64,000 nt of DNA from Taenia hydatigena (lineage: Eukaryota > Platyhelminthes > Cestoda > Cyclophyllidea > Taeniidae). The stretch's first letter is position 1. Each line of letters opens with the position of its first letter. The notes beneath the pieces were generated by a model, which saw only the letters and a program-made list of their open reading frames with translations, searched no databases and was not told the origin of the DNA. Positions 1-10,716 of this stretch are shown here, piece after piece. The position numbers and the translations under genes were made by a program. The stretch spans positions 11,871,899 to 11,935,898 of the forward strand of contig JADWOT020000009.1 of NCBI GenBank assembly GCA_036345935.2, in the 5' to 3' direction.

Positions 1-3000
1 AATGGTTGGATAAGTCTGAGCCCACGAATCGTCAAAATGTTTCATCTCACCGGCTGACCTGAATACGATTCGAAACCCACCACCACGAAGTGAGGCCATG
101 CATTGTGTGAGGACAATCACCACATCGAACTCGTCACGTTTCACATCGGAGTTGCGATTTCTTTGTGATTGCCTCTACTTCGAAAATCATTCCGTGGTGG
201 TTATGGTACAAACAGCTAATGGACACGGTAATGTGATCTCCTCTCACAAAACGAAATCCGACCATGTAGCTGTTGCAATGAAGTTGTTGGTCGCTACACT
301 CCACTTCTACGAGGACTGGATGGGAAGGAGGTAAATCTAAACATTGGCGGCACATTCGGTTGCGAAGCAACGCAGCATTTATTTAAAATTATCTGAGCAG
401 CTAATTGTACCTACGTGGGCCTTATCAATGCCAATATTCCTCCTTTCCCAAGCGCCATCTGACTGGCTGTTCTCAACAACTGCGCACGTTCTCCTACCAG
501 ATTGCTACCTCCATTTAAACTTGTGCAACCTTCTCCTAGGACTGCGTTCGCCTACGGACTCCACGTTCTCCTCCTCTCCCTGGTCTTTCACTCAACCTGG
601 ATGGTAAAATGCTTAAGACCTTTCTTCTTTGGGCAGCAAATTGTTCCATTCAAAAGCCTGACAGGTTGCCGCCTACCGTGCTCACAGCACCCCACCTCCT
701 CGAAGGCCAATCTTGACTTGCTTTCATGCTTAAAGAAGACATCCAGCAACCCTCTCATTCATCCAAGTCTCACGAGTAAAACAAGTCTCCCCTACAACAC
801 AACCCCAACTCCACTACTGCTCAGTCAACTTCGATATTCACTACCACTTCCCATTCCTCCTAATCGAAACATAACCTCCACTTTGAGAAGGATGCCAGTC
901 CCGGCTACCATTCTTCACTAGTCACACTTCTCAACTCACACCCACACAAGCTTAATCAAACAGTACAACTCATCTCTCGGCACCACTGATGCATCGGTAG
1001 ATGCCTTACACATATCGACATCACAGTGTAACTCATCCACCAACGCCACACATAGCAATTCACAATTGATCTCAAGGCATGATATCATCACAAGTCATGA
1101 TGGAAGAGCGGAGTAGGAATCGACGACGTGGAGCAGGCCGTGGTATTACATTCACACCCAGGTGGTCATTTTACCAGGAGGAATTACAGAGGCGTACGCA
1201 GTCCTAAGTGCTCTCGTAAACACAACGTCGAGTTAAGCCAACACCTAGTGCATCACAGAACAACGCATTTAAGCCTTTGTAAGTACAGAATTCGCCGTTT
1301 TATTTGAGCATTGGCTCAACACATTTGCGATGTGTTAAACGAGGCAAATGGACATGAGAGCAGCAAATGCGATAAGCTTGCATGATACTGACGGTGGTAG
1401 GGACGTGATCAACACAGAGGTCGCGGAGCGTGTGAATGCAACGTGCTAGAGCTTAGCTGCGTGAGCTTCCGGACGATGCCCAACCCACTCTAACCTGACA
1501 GATGTGAAGAAGCACAACTGCTTACAGCTGCATAAGGATGCCGCTTTTGGCTGTGTCTTTGACTGTCTGCCTTTGCGTAATCCCACTTCCTCCCAATTGG
1601 CCTCATCTCAACTAGCATACCACCACTGATCTTTCAAGGTAGTCTGCTTCTTGACAGTGCATCCATTGAGGAGACATAAAAGAGTGGCATGGTGGCGGTG
1701 GGAAGGAGGGTAATGCCAAGACTGACGCTCGTGTGTGTGGAAGTGTTGAGGGGCCTCACAATGCATGATATCGCAGCTGAGCTGATGAGTCATGGGCCAC
1801 GGTGAGATCTGATGCTGACACAGAACATCCGGATGACTCAGACCATGATTCCCCAAACAAAGCTTCAACCATTTACGCCCTCATGCCAGGACTGCTTCAA
1901 TGCACGCCAATATTGACATAAACTCCTACTTAGTTTGAGGCCTTAAAAATAGTAGTCAATCCTCCTCCTATGTTGATGCTGCTGACTCACTGCACCCGTT
2001 AGCATGATTGAGGAGCTGCGATCTGAGGCTGCATCTCGCTTACACATCTGGCCTCCTTGATACTCGCTACGATCCTCCCTAGCGCATGGCATGAGTAAAA
2101 TCATGACACCTGCGTGGACTGGTGCTCTGCGTTCGGCTATTAATCCAGTCAGCAGGTCGTCGATTCGCATTCGCTGCATCGTGAGTACCTATGCACGTAT
2201 AAACATCTGTCGATGTTTGTCCGCCTCGGGTAGTTTTACTTCACCACATTTGGGCTCATTTCTTCAATATTTGAACTGCGCTGGTAACCAAATCCTCGCC
2301 TTTCTCCAAAAAGTGGATTGCTATGATGGTCACACCCTCTGGTTTTGACGATGCAACTTCGTGCAACGCTGTCGTCACGGCATAACCTGATTTAGTTCTT
2401 TTAAGAGGGTTCACATTACTCTGTCCATTATTTACTACTCCAATAACGCAGGCAGAGTGCCTGTCCGCGTAACGACAAGGATGAGGACATTGCCATCTAG
2501 CCGTGAAACGTTCCGACGTCAAAGTGATGGCTGACGTCAAAAAGTCCATCCCCTCACCCCGTTCTCCCCGTACGAAAGCCAGGTTTTGCAGCTGCACGGA
2601 TGGGCTGCAAACGAATTCCAAGTCAGCTGGCCAGATGGAGCATTGGGATGACTCATCGTGCGCATGTCTAAGGATTCACATTACTCGCGTTCATTTCACA
2701 ATCGTCAGTAAGTGCTGATCAAGCAAATCCCACTTTCACCGTGTCACGTGAGTGTCAGTCAATGAGCCAACGTGACTGAAATGCGAGTAGTGCAGCATCG
2801 TCGAGGTATCTCTCTTGGTGATAGTGTTTCATGCCATCATGCTATGAGCATACACATGTCACCTTCTGACCCTTCCTTTAGTTCTCTAGCCCACTTTCTG
2901 ACCTCTACAGTGTTGTTTGGTAGGAACAAGACTGCATCCCAAACATCCCAAATTAAGCGAAATAAACTCAAGGAAAGGTGATTGGCGCAGAGGTGCTGGT

Positions 3001-3560
3001 CCCACGTCTCCAATGTAGAAGTGGTATCATTGGTGGTTGAGGAGGTCCCACGACAGCCATGCCTAATGCCAAACACCGAGGAGGCGAAACGACCAACAGA
3101 TGCGCTGATGACCCCATGAGCATTCTCAAGTGACACTAGGTGCACCTCTCACGTCATTGTGAGGATGCGCATTAGGAAAAGCATTCGTGGCAAGAGCATA
3201 GCAAGTAATGTTAGCGAGATTGCACAGCACCTCAATAGTGAGCGAATCTGACAGTTAATTCCCCATGGATTTCATCAGTCAATGAAGCTTAATTTATTCC
3301 AATGCTGAGGGTCTTGCAAAAGACGTCATTGAGTTTGACATTGCTAAGTTACTGGTTGGCTGGCACCTCCTCAAAACTATTTGCTGCCACAATACTTATA
3401 TCATAAATATCCTCCACCTTTCATGAATGGGTTTAAATGAAACAGATCCATCTGTGCGAAATTTAAATCACGTTTTTATGTTAACTATTGCTTGAAATAA
3501 GTACGAAGGCTCTGTAACATCTTTGTAGGACAATTTACTTACTCTACCGGCTATAAATTT
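1..3560. other. Intergenic, no gene recognised
   Basis: Open frames here are short and no longer than expected by chance (the longest is about 139 codons at 502-921, Pro/Ser/Leu-rich and starting at TTG). I see no family member, RNA gene, tandem repeat or retroelement domain. A 121-codon minus-strand frame at 2256-2621 reads a little like protein but matches nothing I know. Confidence 0.5.
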
Positions 3561-3584
3561 GCATCGTATTACACGAAGTAAGCA

Positions 3585-3590
3585 TTTATT
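3585..3590 (-). promoter_or_regulatory. Polyadenylation signal AATAAA of gene A
   Basis: A canonical AATAAA reads on the minus strand about 63 bp after the gene A stop. The same short context, GCAATAAATGC, sits at the matching place 3' of gene E, and variants follow B and G. This conservation supports a real 3' end. Confidence 0.75.
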
Positions 3591-3652
3591 GCAGTGATCC
3601 AAAGAGCCGCATTGATCACAAGCAAAAAAATTGCTACTCGGATTTTCCTTCT

Positions 3653-5179
3653 TTATCCTTTCTTCCCATAAGCGCCTTGCAATAGCATCTCTCTCACTGT
3701 TAGGATCAATTCGGTAGCACTACGCAGATTTGAGTTGATGGCTTTCAGCGTCTCTTGTCGCATATCAGTTATGATTTTCGGATAATCTGGTAGCAACTTA
3801 CGCAAAACAACCACTTTTTCCGGATCTGCCCACTTCAACACCTTATCGAATAGCGGTATTTTCGATCGCACAATTTCCAATTCCTCGTTGGTAAATACGG
3901 GCGCGATAGTTTCAGCAATTGCAAGTGCATCTGCCGTAACCTCATTATTTAGCTTGGGCTTGAGCGTTGAACTTCCTAGCAGAGTAGTCGTAACTGGTTT
4001 TGGATGTGTGTGGTTCCCAAGAGAGGGTAACTTCGCTAACATAGCTTGAACTACCTCAAGATCCTTGCCCTTCAAAAATCCGTCAATGTTCGTCAGTTTC
4101 GCAAAAACTACTTTCAAAGTATTTGGATCCAAATTCGACAGAATTGTACCAAATGTAGGAACATGAGCGGCGACGTAGAGGAGAGTTTGTGCATTCATAC
4201 TGGTCAGTAAACCAGGCAGATCATCATGGTGCATGATTATAAATTGTACGAAGCCTGGATCCATGCTTAGTAACACATTGGCATACTGGGGCGGAATGCT
4301 TGGCACGGTTGATAAAATGAAATGTGTAACGTTAAAATCCGTGGAATTTGGCTGATCAGGCGTCTCAGTAGGTGGCTCTGACATTGCAGTAGTTGGCTCT
4401 GTCACATCATGCTTATGACTTGTAACACTAGGCATTGTGGTTTGATTTGAGCATGAACCAACACCAAACAACATACTGTCGGTGTTTAGTACAGACGCCA
4501 CGATGTATTGGAGCAGTGTTGGATCCATACTTGCCAGGATTTCTTTGATGTATGGTAGTCCTGCAACCACTGATTGCAATGCTTTTGCGTCCATGCTGGA
4601 AGCGTAACTACTCCATCCTGGCACATGCATCAAAGCAGTTTGAAGAAGAAATGGATCTGCTGCCATTATGAGTTGATGCACATTTGGCATTTGCAGCAGT
4701 GTAGACTGGAGCAAACTCGGGTCTAAAGTGTACACGGAGGTATGGAGGTATGATTGTAAAGCGTAATCATCATAAGGCATGTCATATGCCGTCGAGGGAT
4801 CATAGCCATGGCCATGATACTGTCCATCACCCACCATCGGATAGGCAGGAAGATCATGGCCTTGCACACCTCCCACAAGTGTTTCAGCATCTTGGCCCCA
4901 GTAGCTGCTGTTGCCGCTGTAGCAGCCTTGTATATTGAGGGCTCCACTGCCCCACGTCTCCTTAATTCCCCTCTGAGGAAAGGCGTTGTTTGCGGCACTA
5001 CGACATAGTGACTTGGAACAGACGAAGTCGCAGACGCCATCATAACAGCCGTATCCAGTGTTTACGCCAGAATGACACACAGGTGACTGACACGATGGAA
5101 AAGTTGGCAGTCGTGGATAACCGAGTCCACCGACCATGAGGCAGCCGAACACAACAATAAAAGCACCCACCGGATGCAT
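3653..5179 (-). CDS. Gene A: secreted protein with Cys module and 22-residue repeats (508 aa)
   Basis: This is an intact single-exon gene of the local family; its function is unknown. The start is the ATG at 5179, which is conserved in position relative to the TATA box in all intact members. Residues 1-20 form a signal peptide ending in Gly, followed by YP. A six-Cys module has Cys at 30, 35, 45, 50, 54 and 59, with one more at 86. Compared with genes B and G the rest of the Cys-rich head is missing: after Cys86 the sequence goes to a Gly/Tyr/Asp-rich stretch (about 100-145). Repeats of exactly 22 residues start at 151, 173, 195 and 217 (block I) and at 283, 305, 327, 349 and 371 (block II). 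A more divergent block III begins near 430. Linkers at 245-282 and 390-428 are Thr/Pro/Ser-rich with NXS/T sites. The protein is probably extracellular. The C-terminus differs from that of B and E. Confidence 0.9.
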   Translation of the reverse strand: MHPVGAFIVVFGCLMVGGLGYPRLPTFPSCQSPVCHSGVNTGYGCYDGVCDFVCSKSLCRSAANNAFPQRGIKETWGSGALNIQGCYSGNSSYWGQDAETLVGGVQGHDLPAYPMVGDGQYHGHGYDPSTAYDMPYDDYALQSYLHTSVYTLDPSLLQSTLLQMPNVHQLIMAADPFLLQTALMHVPGWSSYASSMDAKALQSVVAGLPYIKEILASMDPTLLQYIVASVLNTDSMLFGVGSCSNQTTMPSVTSHKHDVTEPTTAMSEPPTETPDQPNSTDFNVTHFILSTVPSIPPQYANVLLSMDPGFVQFIIMHHDDLPGLLTSMNAQTLLYVAAHVPTFGTILSNLDPNTLKVVFAKLTNIDGFLKGKDLEVVQAMLAKLPSLGNHTHPKPVTTTLLGSSTLKPKLNNEVTADALAIAETIAPVFTNEELEIVRSKIPLFDKVLKWADPEKVVVLRKLLPDYPKIITDMRQETLKAINSNLRSATELILTVREMLLQGAYGKKG

Positions 5180-5350
5180 CGCGGCGATTTGATGCGTATG
5201 GATTTCGGTGTGTGCCTTTATACACCTTCAAGGAAGGGGTTGCACGTTCTCACGCAGATTGTTGGTTCGTCGGAAAAGTAGCGCCTCACCACCCCTGAAT
5301 TTTCGGTCCGTCGATCGCAGTGGCCTTATGTTTGACCGTGTTACTATCAC
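5180..5350 (-). promoter_or_regulatory. Gene A promoter with TATA box
   Basis: TATAAA reads on the minus strand at 5217-5222, about 38 bp before the ATG, so the 5' UTR should be only about 10 bp. Further upstream are blocks shared with the B, E and G promoters: CTCACGCAGA...TTGGTTCG at 5249-5269, a CACCCCTGA-type block near 5290, a GTCCGTCGATCGCA block near 5306-5320, and a TATCACAACAT block near 5344-5354. Confidence 0.75.
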
Positions 5351-5354
5351 AACA

Positions 5355-8300
5355 TGCTGATTATGAAGGTGTTATTCTAATGCGTACTACGATATTTGCG
5401 ATTCGTTGCAGCTTTCCAAATTTAGAAGTTTTGATTGCCATAATTATAGAATTCTTCGATCCAATTCTGCTACTTTTGGACATGGGAGAGTTTTGTTTCC
5501 CTACTCAATAATTTCAGACATAATATGTACGAGACCAGTAAACTCGTTTGTATGCAGGCAGTCCGTGTAGTCAGCTCCGACGCTTATCCACTGCCTTAAG
5601 ACGCAAAATGCAGTATTTATGCTCCACTAACATTTAAGTTCTAATCAAATGCATATTAGGCCCCAAAGCCCTTTAAAAATCACATTTACCCCATGAGGTG
5701 TGTCTTGTGGATAAACAGTGTGCAAATTCAACGAAATAAAACGGTTTAAGGCAACTTTCCGTGATTTTACTGAGTCGCCACTGGTAATGCTCCTCTTCGA
5801 TTAAACTTCTTTTGATTTGGCGCATGGCTCAAAGTCCGTTTGGACATCTGTACAATTGTCATGGTACGAAAGCAAAGAAGGGCCTGTTCTTGTACCCTCA
5901 GCCACTTCCGGGCTGCCATTAATCCTCCTTCAGAGTGCCCTACTTTACTACATTTTAGGATTAACTGTTTTTAAAGATGATAGTGGATCCAAAATGAAGT
6001 GACAGTCTCGTGACATTTGAAGAAGCCTTAGCAGTAGAGCACATTGCTCGCACTTTGTGGAGGCCACGTCTGTTTTGGATGCACTGCACCGCATATGCGC
6101 ACTAATTAGGCATGAAATTTGCCTACAAGATGCAACTCAACAGTATGCGAAGGCGTTCTCTCTTTTCTCATAAGTAGCCAGGACTACTAAGCCGGTAGGA
6201 TGAATGCTTTATCATCATTGCTATCCCACCAAATTCTTCGAATTTCAAATTTTATTCATTGAAAAGATTGATATTTAGGACACGAGTGGGAAATGCAACA
6301 TTTTTATTCGTCTTTTCCTGCAACCCATTCACCTTGCCTGGGCAAATTCCACTGGTTGGTCTATTATCTTCGCATCTGACAGTCATATGGGTGGCAGAAT
6401 AGACTACTCAAAACTAGCCGCAAGGCTGTAGTGGACGTGGCCAGGGGTAATCCACTATCACATATTTGTAGTTGTTTTAGTATGATCTCTGTTTTGTATC
6501 CCAAATAGCTTTTATTTCAGCTATCACTGACTACTCAGCTTTGCTACGCTTAGGATCACGAATTACGGTTTCCAGTTCTGTGCGACCTCATCCCACGGAA
6601 TGACATTCTATCGCTTTATCGTTAATTTGAACTCAAGCTACTAACAATGCCTTCCTCACTTCTAGCTTTCCGAGTCACTTACACGCTTGTTACTGTACGC
6701 CCGCCATCACTACTTGTGCAAATTCCAGTACCGCCGCTGTCTTAAGTGCCACATTGAAGAGCAGCATTACAGTAAGCAGGAGTGATCCATTGCGGGTGAT
6801 TTTGGTTATAGAACCGTTTTCTTAAATCTCGACACCTTTCATCTACTTCAAGTTTCCATCTAATATGTGCATTCTGACTGTACAATATCCTTTTGTAATT
6901 TCGTCTATCTCCAAAGCCAATTAGACCTTTTCCACACGTGTTCTTCCCTTCCTTGCCTTCGAGTAACTAGCATAACCCTCTTGTTTTAGGTAGGGGACGA
7001 CGACACTTTCTGCCAAGATTCTCTGGATATACGCAAACTTAAGGAAGTGATAAAACTGAGTCTTCGAGATGAGCGATGCTGCACTCAGTGCTAGCACTCG
7101 CAGCACAAATGCAGTACTTTGCCCTCGCTTACAGAAATCGAGAAACTAGAGGATTAGGAACAGTCGCGTCGCATTCTTGTTGTAAAATCCAGTAGATTCT
7201 ACACACCAATAATGCCTCTGTATGCTGCGCGTCTTTATGAGAATGCGATTGTGTCTAACTCCCATTATAGTTTAGATGACAGCAGAAGATCTTGTTTGCT
7301 ATCCATGCTTTGATTTGCCTCCTAATTTGGCCCAGGTAGGCTTGGGGAGAACAGACTCACGATTTTGTGATTAGGGAAAATGTTTTTGTGGTTGTTGAAA
7401 TTTTATTGGAGGGCCTGTCTGCTGTAACACGCAATCACAACTCACGATGCAGGTGGCAATGCTGCAAACACCGAAGAATAAAATGTTTATTTGGTCCCTA
7501 ATAAAATCGTAGTTCGCAGCAGCTTAGCTCAGCTGCAAAAACACACTTGTTTAGGATTGTTCTTGCTTCTCATTCTCATCAATTAATCCGAACCAAACAA
7601 ATGATAGGTGACACAGCATCACGATTCATTCTACATCCTCAACGAAACGCAGCAGCGTGATACAGTATGATGCAGAAGGCAATGGGAAGATAATCCATCC
7701 AACTTGTCGGACAATAAATTAAGATGTTGCTCACGTATACTCTAGATGCTGTATTGACGCTTCAGATTCAGTAAATTGTGCCTTCTCTTAAAAACATTGG
7801 CGTAGAGTCATGCGTTTGCCCATTTATTTCTCCTCAGTCCGATGAAGAAGTCGTCTTCTATGCAGGTACTGCCTTTCAAAATCTCTGAGGGGACTTGGGC
7901 TGGACGCGATTTCAGCAGAAGTCACAAACAAGCTTGGCTGATTTTATGTTTGAGCAACAATGAAGATGGTGTGTGCTAAGGACAATAGAATTTGCATTCA
8001 CATGGCAGCGGTTAAACGGGAGAGGAGGAGACTTTGAATCCAGCAATGCAGGAATTGAATGACTAAACGCTAAGTTTATCAAACGCGCAGAATAGGCCCA
8101 AAGCCGAGGATTTAGGCATGGGAATCAACAGCCCTCGTTTTTAAATGCACGAATGCACCCACCAATTGCAAGTCGAATAGAACGCATTCCGTGAACAGGG
8201 CATATTAGGAAACTTAACTGTGTTGTATAAATAAGTCTTCTAAGGTGAATGTTGTGCACAGGCCCACCAACATCTTTAAAGTACAGTGACTTTGCAAATG

Positions 8301-8555
8301 GCATCGCAGATGCGCCTTCCTTTAAGCCCCTTTGAGCAGGAGCAGATGGCGTTATGGTGAGCATGCTATTTTTGAGCAGAGTATCGATCCTGACACGGCT
8401 CTGGTATACGAGATGCTTCTGGCATCCTCTTATGAGCCCACAGCGCAACAGATGACCTAGCCCTGCAAGATAGTTAGACAGATTTGACAAGATTGGCCGA
8501 AACTTTCCCTAGGGAATAAAGTTCTCAAATGCCAGAAGACGTTGCGTCTGCTAGG
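5355..8555. other. Intergenic, weak similarity to upstream of gene B
   Basis: No gene is recognised. A stretch near 5815-5840 (GGCGCATGGCTCAAAGTC) resembles 13360-13385, which lies at nearly the same distance upstream of gene B (about 640-660 bp). This suggests that the duplicated unit reaches at least this far upstream. The rest shows no recognisable structure. Confidence 0.45.
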
Positions 8556-8559
8556 GATC

Positions 8560-9550
8560 CTAGTGGGCCCAAGTCCGCTTATACAACGGGTCTTTCAAGA
8601 GTTTCTCGAGCAACTGGCTCATGCGGGTGAAAAATGGATGAAAATTGCCTGAGGCAAAAAGTACTGGTGACCCTCACCAACCCGAGACGTGCTAGACCTC
8701 TGCCAAATCTGTATCCCTTGCAGCAGATTTGAGAAGCCTTGCTTCATAGCATTCGCACCCCTTCAACCAGTGTCTACGGGTTTCTCAGGCGATTGGGTGT
8801 GTGTGGACGTCATAGGCCCACTACCACCCAACAAGAAAGGAAACCAATACATTCTGGCTATGGCTGGCCACTTCACGAAAACAGTCGATTCGAAACCCAT
8901 GATGTTGGAGGACGCTGAGATGGTTGCTTCAATTTTCCTCAATCGGTGAAGCTATTAGTACAGAGTGCCCAAATCGATCTATAGAGATCAAGGTTCTAAT
9001 TGCAAAAGTCGACTCGTTATCCACTGCCTTCAGAATTTTAAAGACATGTACATCTCCTGGTCATCCGCAAGACGACGAATGGGTAGAAAGAAGGAATCGC
9101 ACCCTCATAGGACTAGTAAAGGCTTTTACTAAAGAAGCACAGCCTAAGAGTTAGTATCTAGGCCTGAGATAGGACTACAGTCTACACAAAACTACCATAT
9201 TACAGTTTAAGGTACCCACGGGCAGCATCCTACCAAATAAGGATGTGACAACCGGCAATGCTACAGAGTACATACTGCGTCTAAAAGGAGGCATAGGAAG
9301 AGGTACACTATTAAACAATATTACGAGAGGCACAGTTGAACCAACGTCTACCGCGAAGGAGACCCCGTCCAAATGCACAGGTCGATTCCTACTCGGAACT
9401 TGCCGTAAATTTTACCACCCTTGGAGGTTTTTCTCATCTACGCAGTACCTCGTTTGCATTGCAAAACTCCGTGTCCAACTGATAACTCTCTACCACAACA
9501 AGCCATGAACCTATAAAGTTGTTCTGCCAGTCGGTTATGAAGACGAAGTC
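8560..9550 (+). mobile_element. Decayed Ty3/gypsy LTR retroelement, integrase region
   Basis: Successive plus-strand frames match the end of a Ty3/gypsy pol in the right order. First is an H2C2 zinc-finger remnant (HAG...YW...CQICIPC, about 8615-8720, with internal stops). Next is the integrase core: DVIGPLPPNKKGNQYIL (about 8800-8850), a shifted-frame segment VPKSIYRDQGSNCKSRL (about 8960-9015), and HPQDDEWVERRNRTL (about 9060-9110). Last is the C-terminal tail with YREGDPVQMH (about 9345-9380) and RKFYHPWR (about 9403-9425). Frames change at least three times and stops interrupt, so it is inactive. I did not find LTRs, gag, protease or reverse transcriptase nearby, so only a fragment remains. 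Confidence 0.85.
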
Positions 9551-9559
9551 TGCAAACTA

Positions 9560-9925
9560 GTGGAAGAAAAACGCTAACTAACGTCAGTTAAAAGTGACCC
9601 ATGAGGATAGCATGGCATTGGTTCGTGCCCAAAGTCACTTTAGGACTTCATTCGTGTGTGACGCGTACGACCTTTGTAGTCTTCATAACGTTCATATCTA
9701 CAATGTTATCTATGCCAAGCACGGCCCAAATTTACCACCGGTTCTGCCCTTGCTACATGTCAGGCATCTAAGGGAACTAATTCAGAGCAAATACCCTTTT
9801 TCACCTACCTGTATAGTTGACTCACTTACGTTGATGAGGAGGTGCAAAGAAGGCAAGTGTTCTTCAATCCTCTACGTTAGCCTCTTTTAAGGGCTCGTAA
9901 TTAGTATTTGGAAGGTAAGTCCGTT
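9560..9925. other. Intergenic between retroelement relic and small ORF
   Basis: No coding or repeat signal is recognised apart from a 98-codon plus-strand frame at 9594-9890 with no family resemblance. Confidence 0.4.
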
Positions 9926-9930
9926 TGACA

Positions 9931-10116
9931 CTAACATGGCGATAACCCTGCATTGATATTTTTAGCAACCTGTACCGCTCCTAAGGCGGCAGAAGACTTA
10001 GGCTCACTGACAACGTACAGAATGAAGTAGGAGTGGCCACTGGCATTGCCCAAGGCCAAGCAGCCCAGCAGAAGTGCTTGCGTAATCAAAGCCAAATGTC
10101 GAAGCATTTCAAACAT
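9931..10116 (-). CDS. Putative small secreted peptide or first exon (61 aa)
   Basis: The frame opens MFEMLRHLALITQALLL, a convincing signal peptide with a hydrophobic core and small residues (CLALGNASG) near a cleavage site. About 35 mature residues follow before a stop. Met1 or Met4 could start translation. It lies about 600 bp downstream of the gene B stop on the same strand. A decayed relative with the same order of short matches lies at 28490-28705, downstream of gene E, so it belongs to the duplicated unit rather than being a chance frame. It may be a complete micro-gene or the first exon of a larger gene. I see no clear TATA box and cannot assign a function. Confidence 0.45.
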   Translation of the reverse strand: MFEMLRHLALITQALLLGCLALGNASGHSYFILYVVSEPKSSAALGAVQVAKNINAGLSPC

Positions 10117-10119
10117 GCT

Positions 10120-10560
10120 TTGGAAATAAAAATGAATGGTATATGGATAGCGAATGCAAACTTTGATGCATTGAAGTAGATGGGAAAAGGAATTGGCATG
10201 CTGATATTACAAAGCAAAGGTTGTGTGAAGGCTATGGCGTTCTATGTTTGGTAATTGACATCCCACTTTGCCACTAGATTCTACCATTTAGGACCAGCAT
10301 ACAAAATCAAGCAAGTAGACAGCAGAGATATGATCATCTCAATGCTGAGAAATTCAAAGATGCCTCACAGTGGCAATGGTTGACCAAAGCCATTTTGAAA
10401 GCGTTTGTTTACGTCGTGTTTGCGTAACAATTATGGATTGGTATTCAAAACCGGAAATAAAGGATACCCATTTGCCATATTAGGAATAGAATTTCTTATC
10501 AATATAACGATGAGCTAAACACGCTACAATCTGCATCAAGCTACCACGCCTCCAAACCAC
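10120..10560 (-). repeat. 3' flank of gene B, paralogous to the 3' flank of gene E
   Basis: Ordered similarity to 28710-29150 is visible. CAATGCTGAGAAATTC followed by AAGATG occurs in both at about 10340-10365 and 28973-28996. A longer gapped match covers 10400-10480 against 29045-29125 (TTTGCGTAACAA against CTTGCGCAACAA, then ACCGGAAATAAAGG against ACTGGGGATAAAAG). The duplicated unit therefore includes the gene, its 3' flank and the small ORF. Confidence 0.6.
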
Positions 10561-10613
10561 AATTACACCGTTACACCAAATAAAGGTCAGGAGTGGATTT
10601 CGAACAGCAGTCA

Positions 10614-10619
10614 TTTATT
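10614..10619 (-). promoter_or_regulatory. Polyadenylation signal AATAAA of gene B
   Basis: AATAAA reads on the minus strand about 98 bp past the gene B stop, in the same local context (CAATAAATGA, then GTCGAAGAAG on the plus strand) as the other members. Confidence 0.7.
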
Positions 10620-10716
10620 GCAAATGTCGAAGAAGTTAAGTTGATAGCAAGGGGCACGAGAGAGGCAAGCATCAACCCGTGAACACAAAATAAACATTAT
10701 TAAGCTGCTGTGTAGC

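Noticed and set aside
502..921. 139-codon plus-strand frame
   Set aside because: It starts at TTG, is Pro/Ser/Leu-rich, has no paralogue or domain, and its length is expected by chance in 64 kb.
2256..2621. 121-codon minus-strand frame that reads somewhat like protein
   Set aside because: No recognisable domain, no paralogue in the window and no promoter or polyadenylation context.
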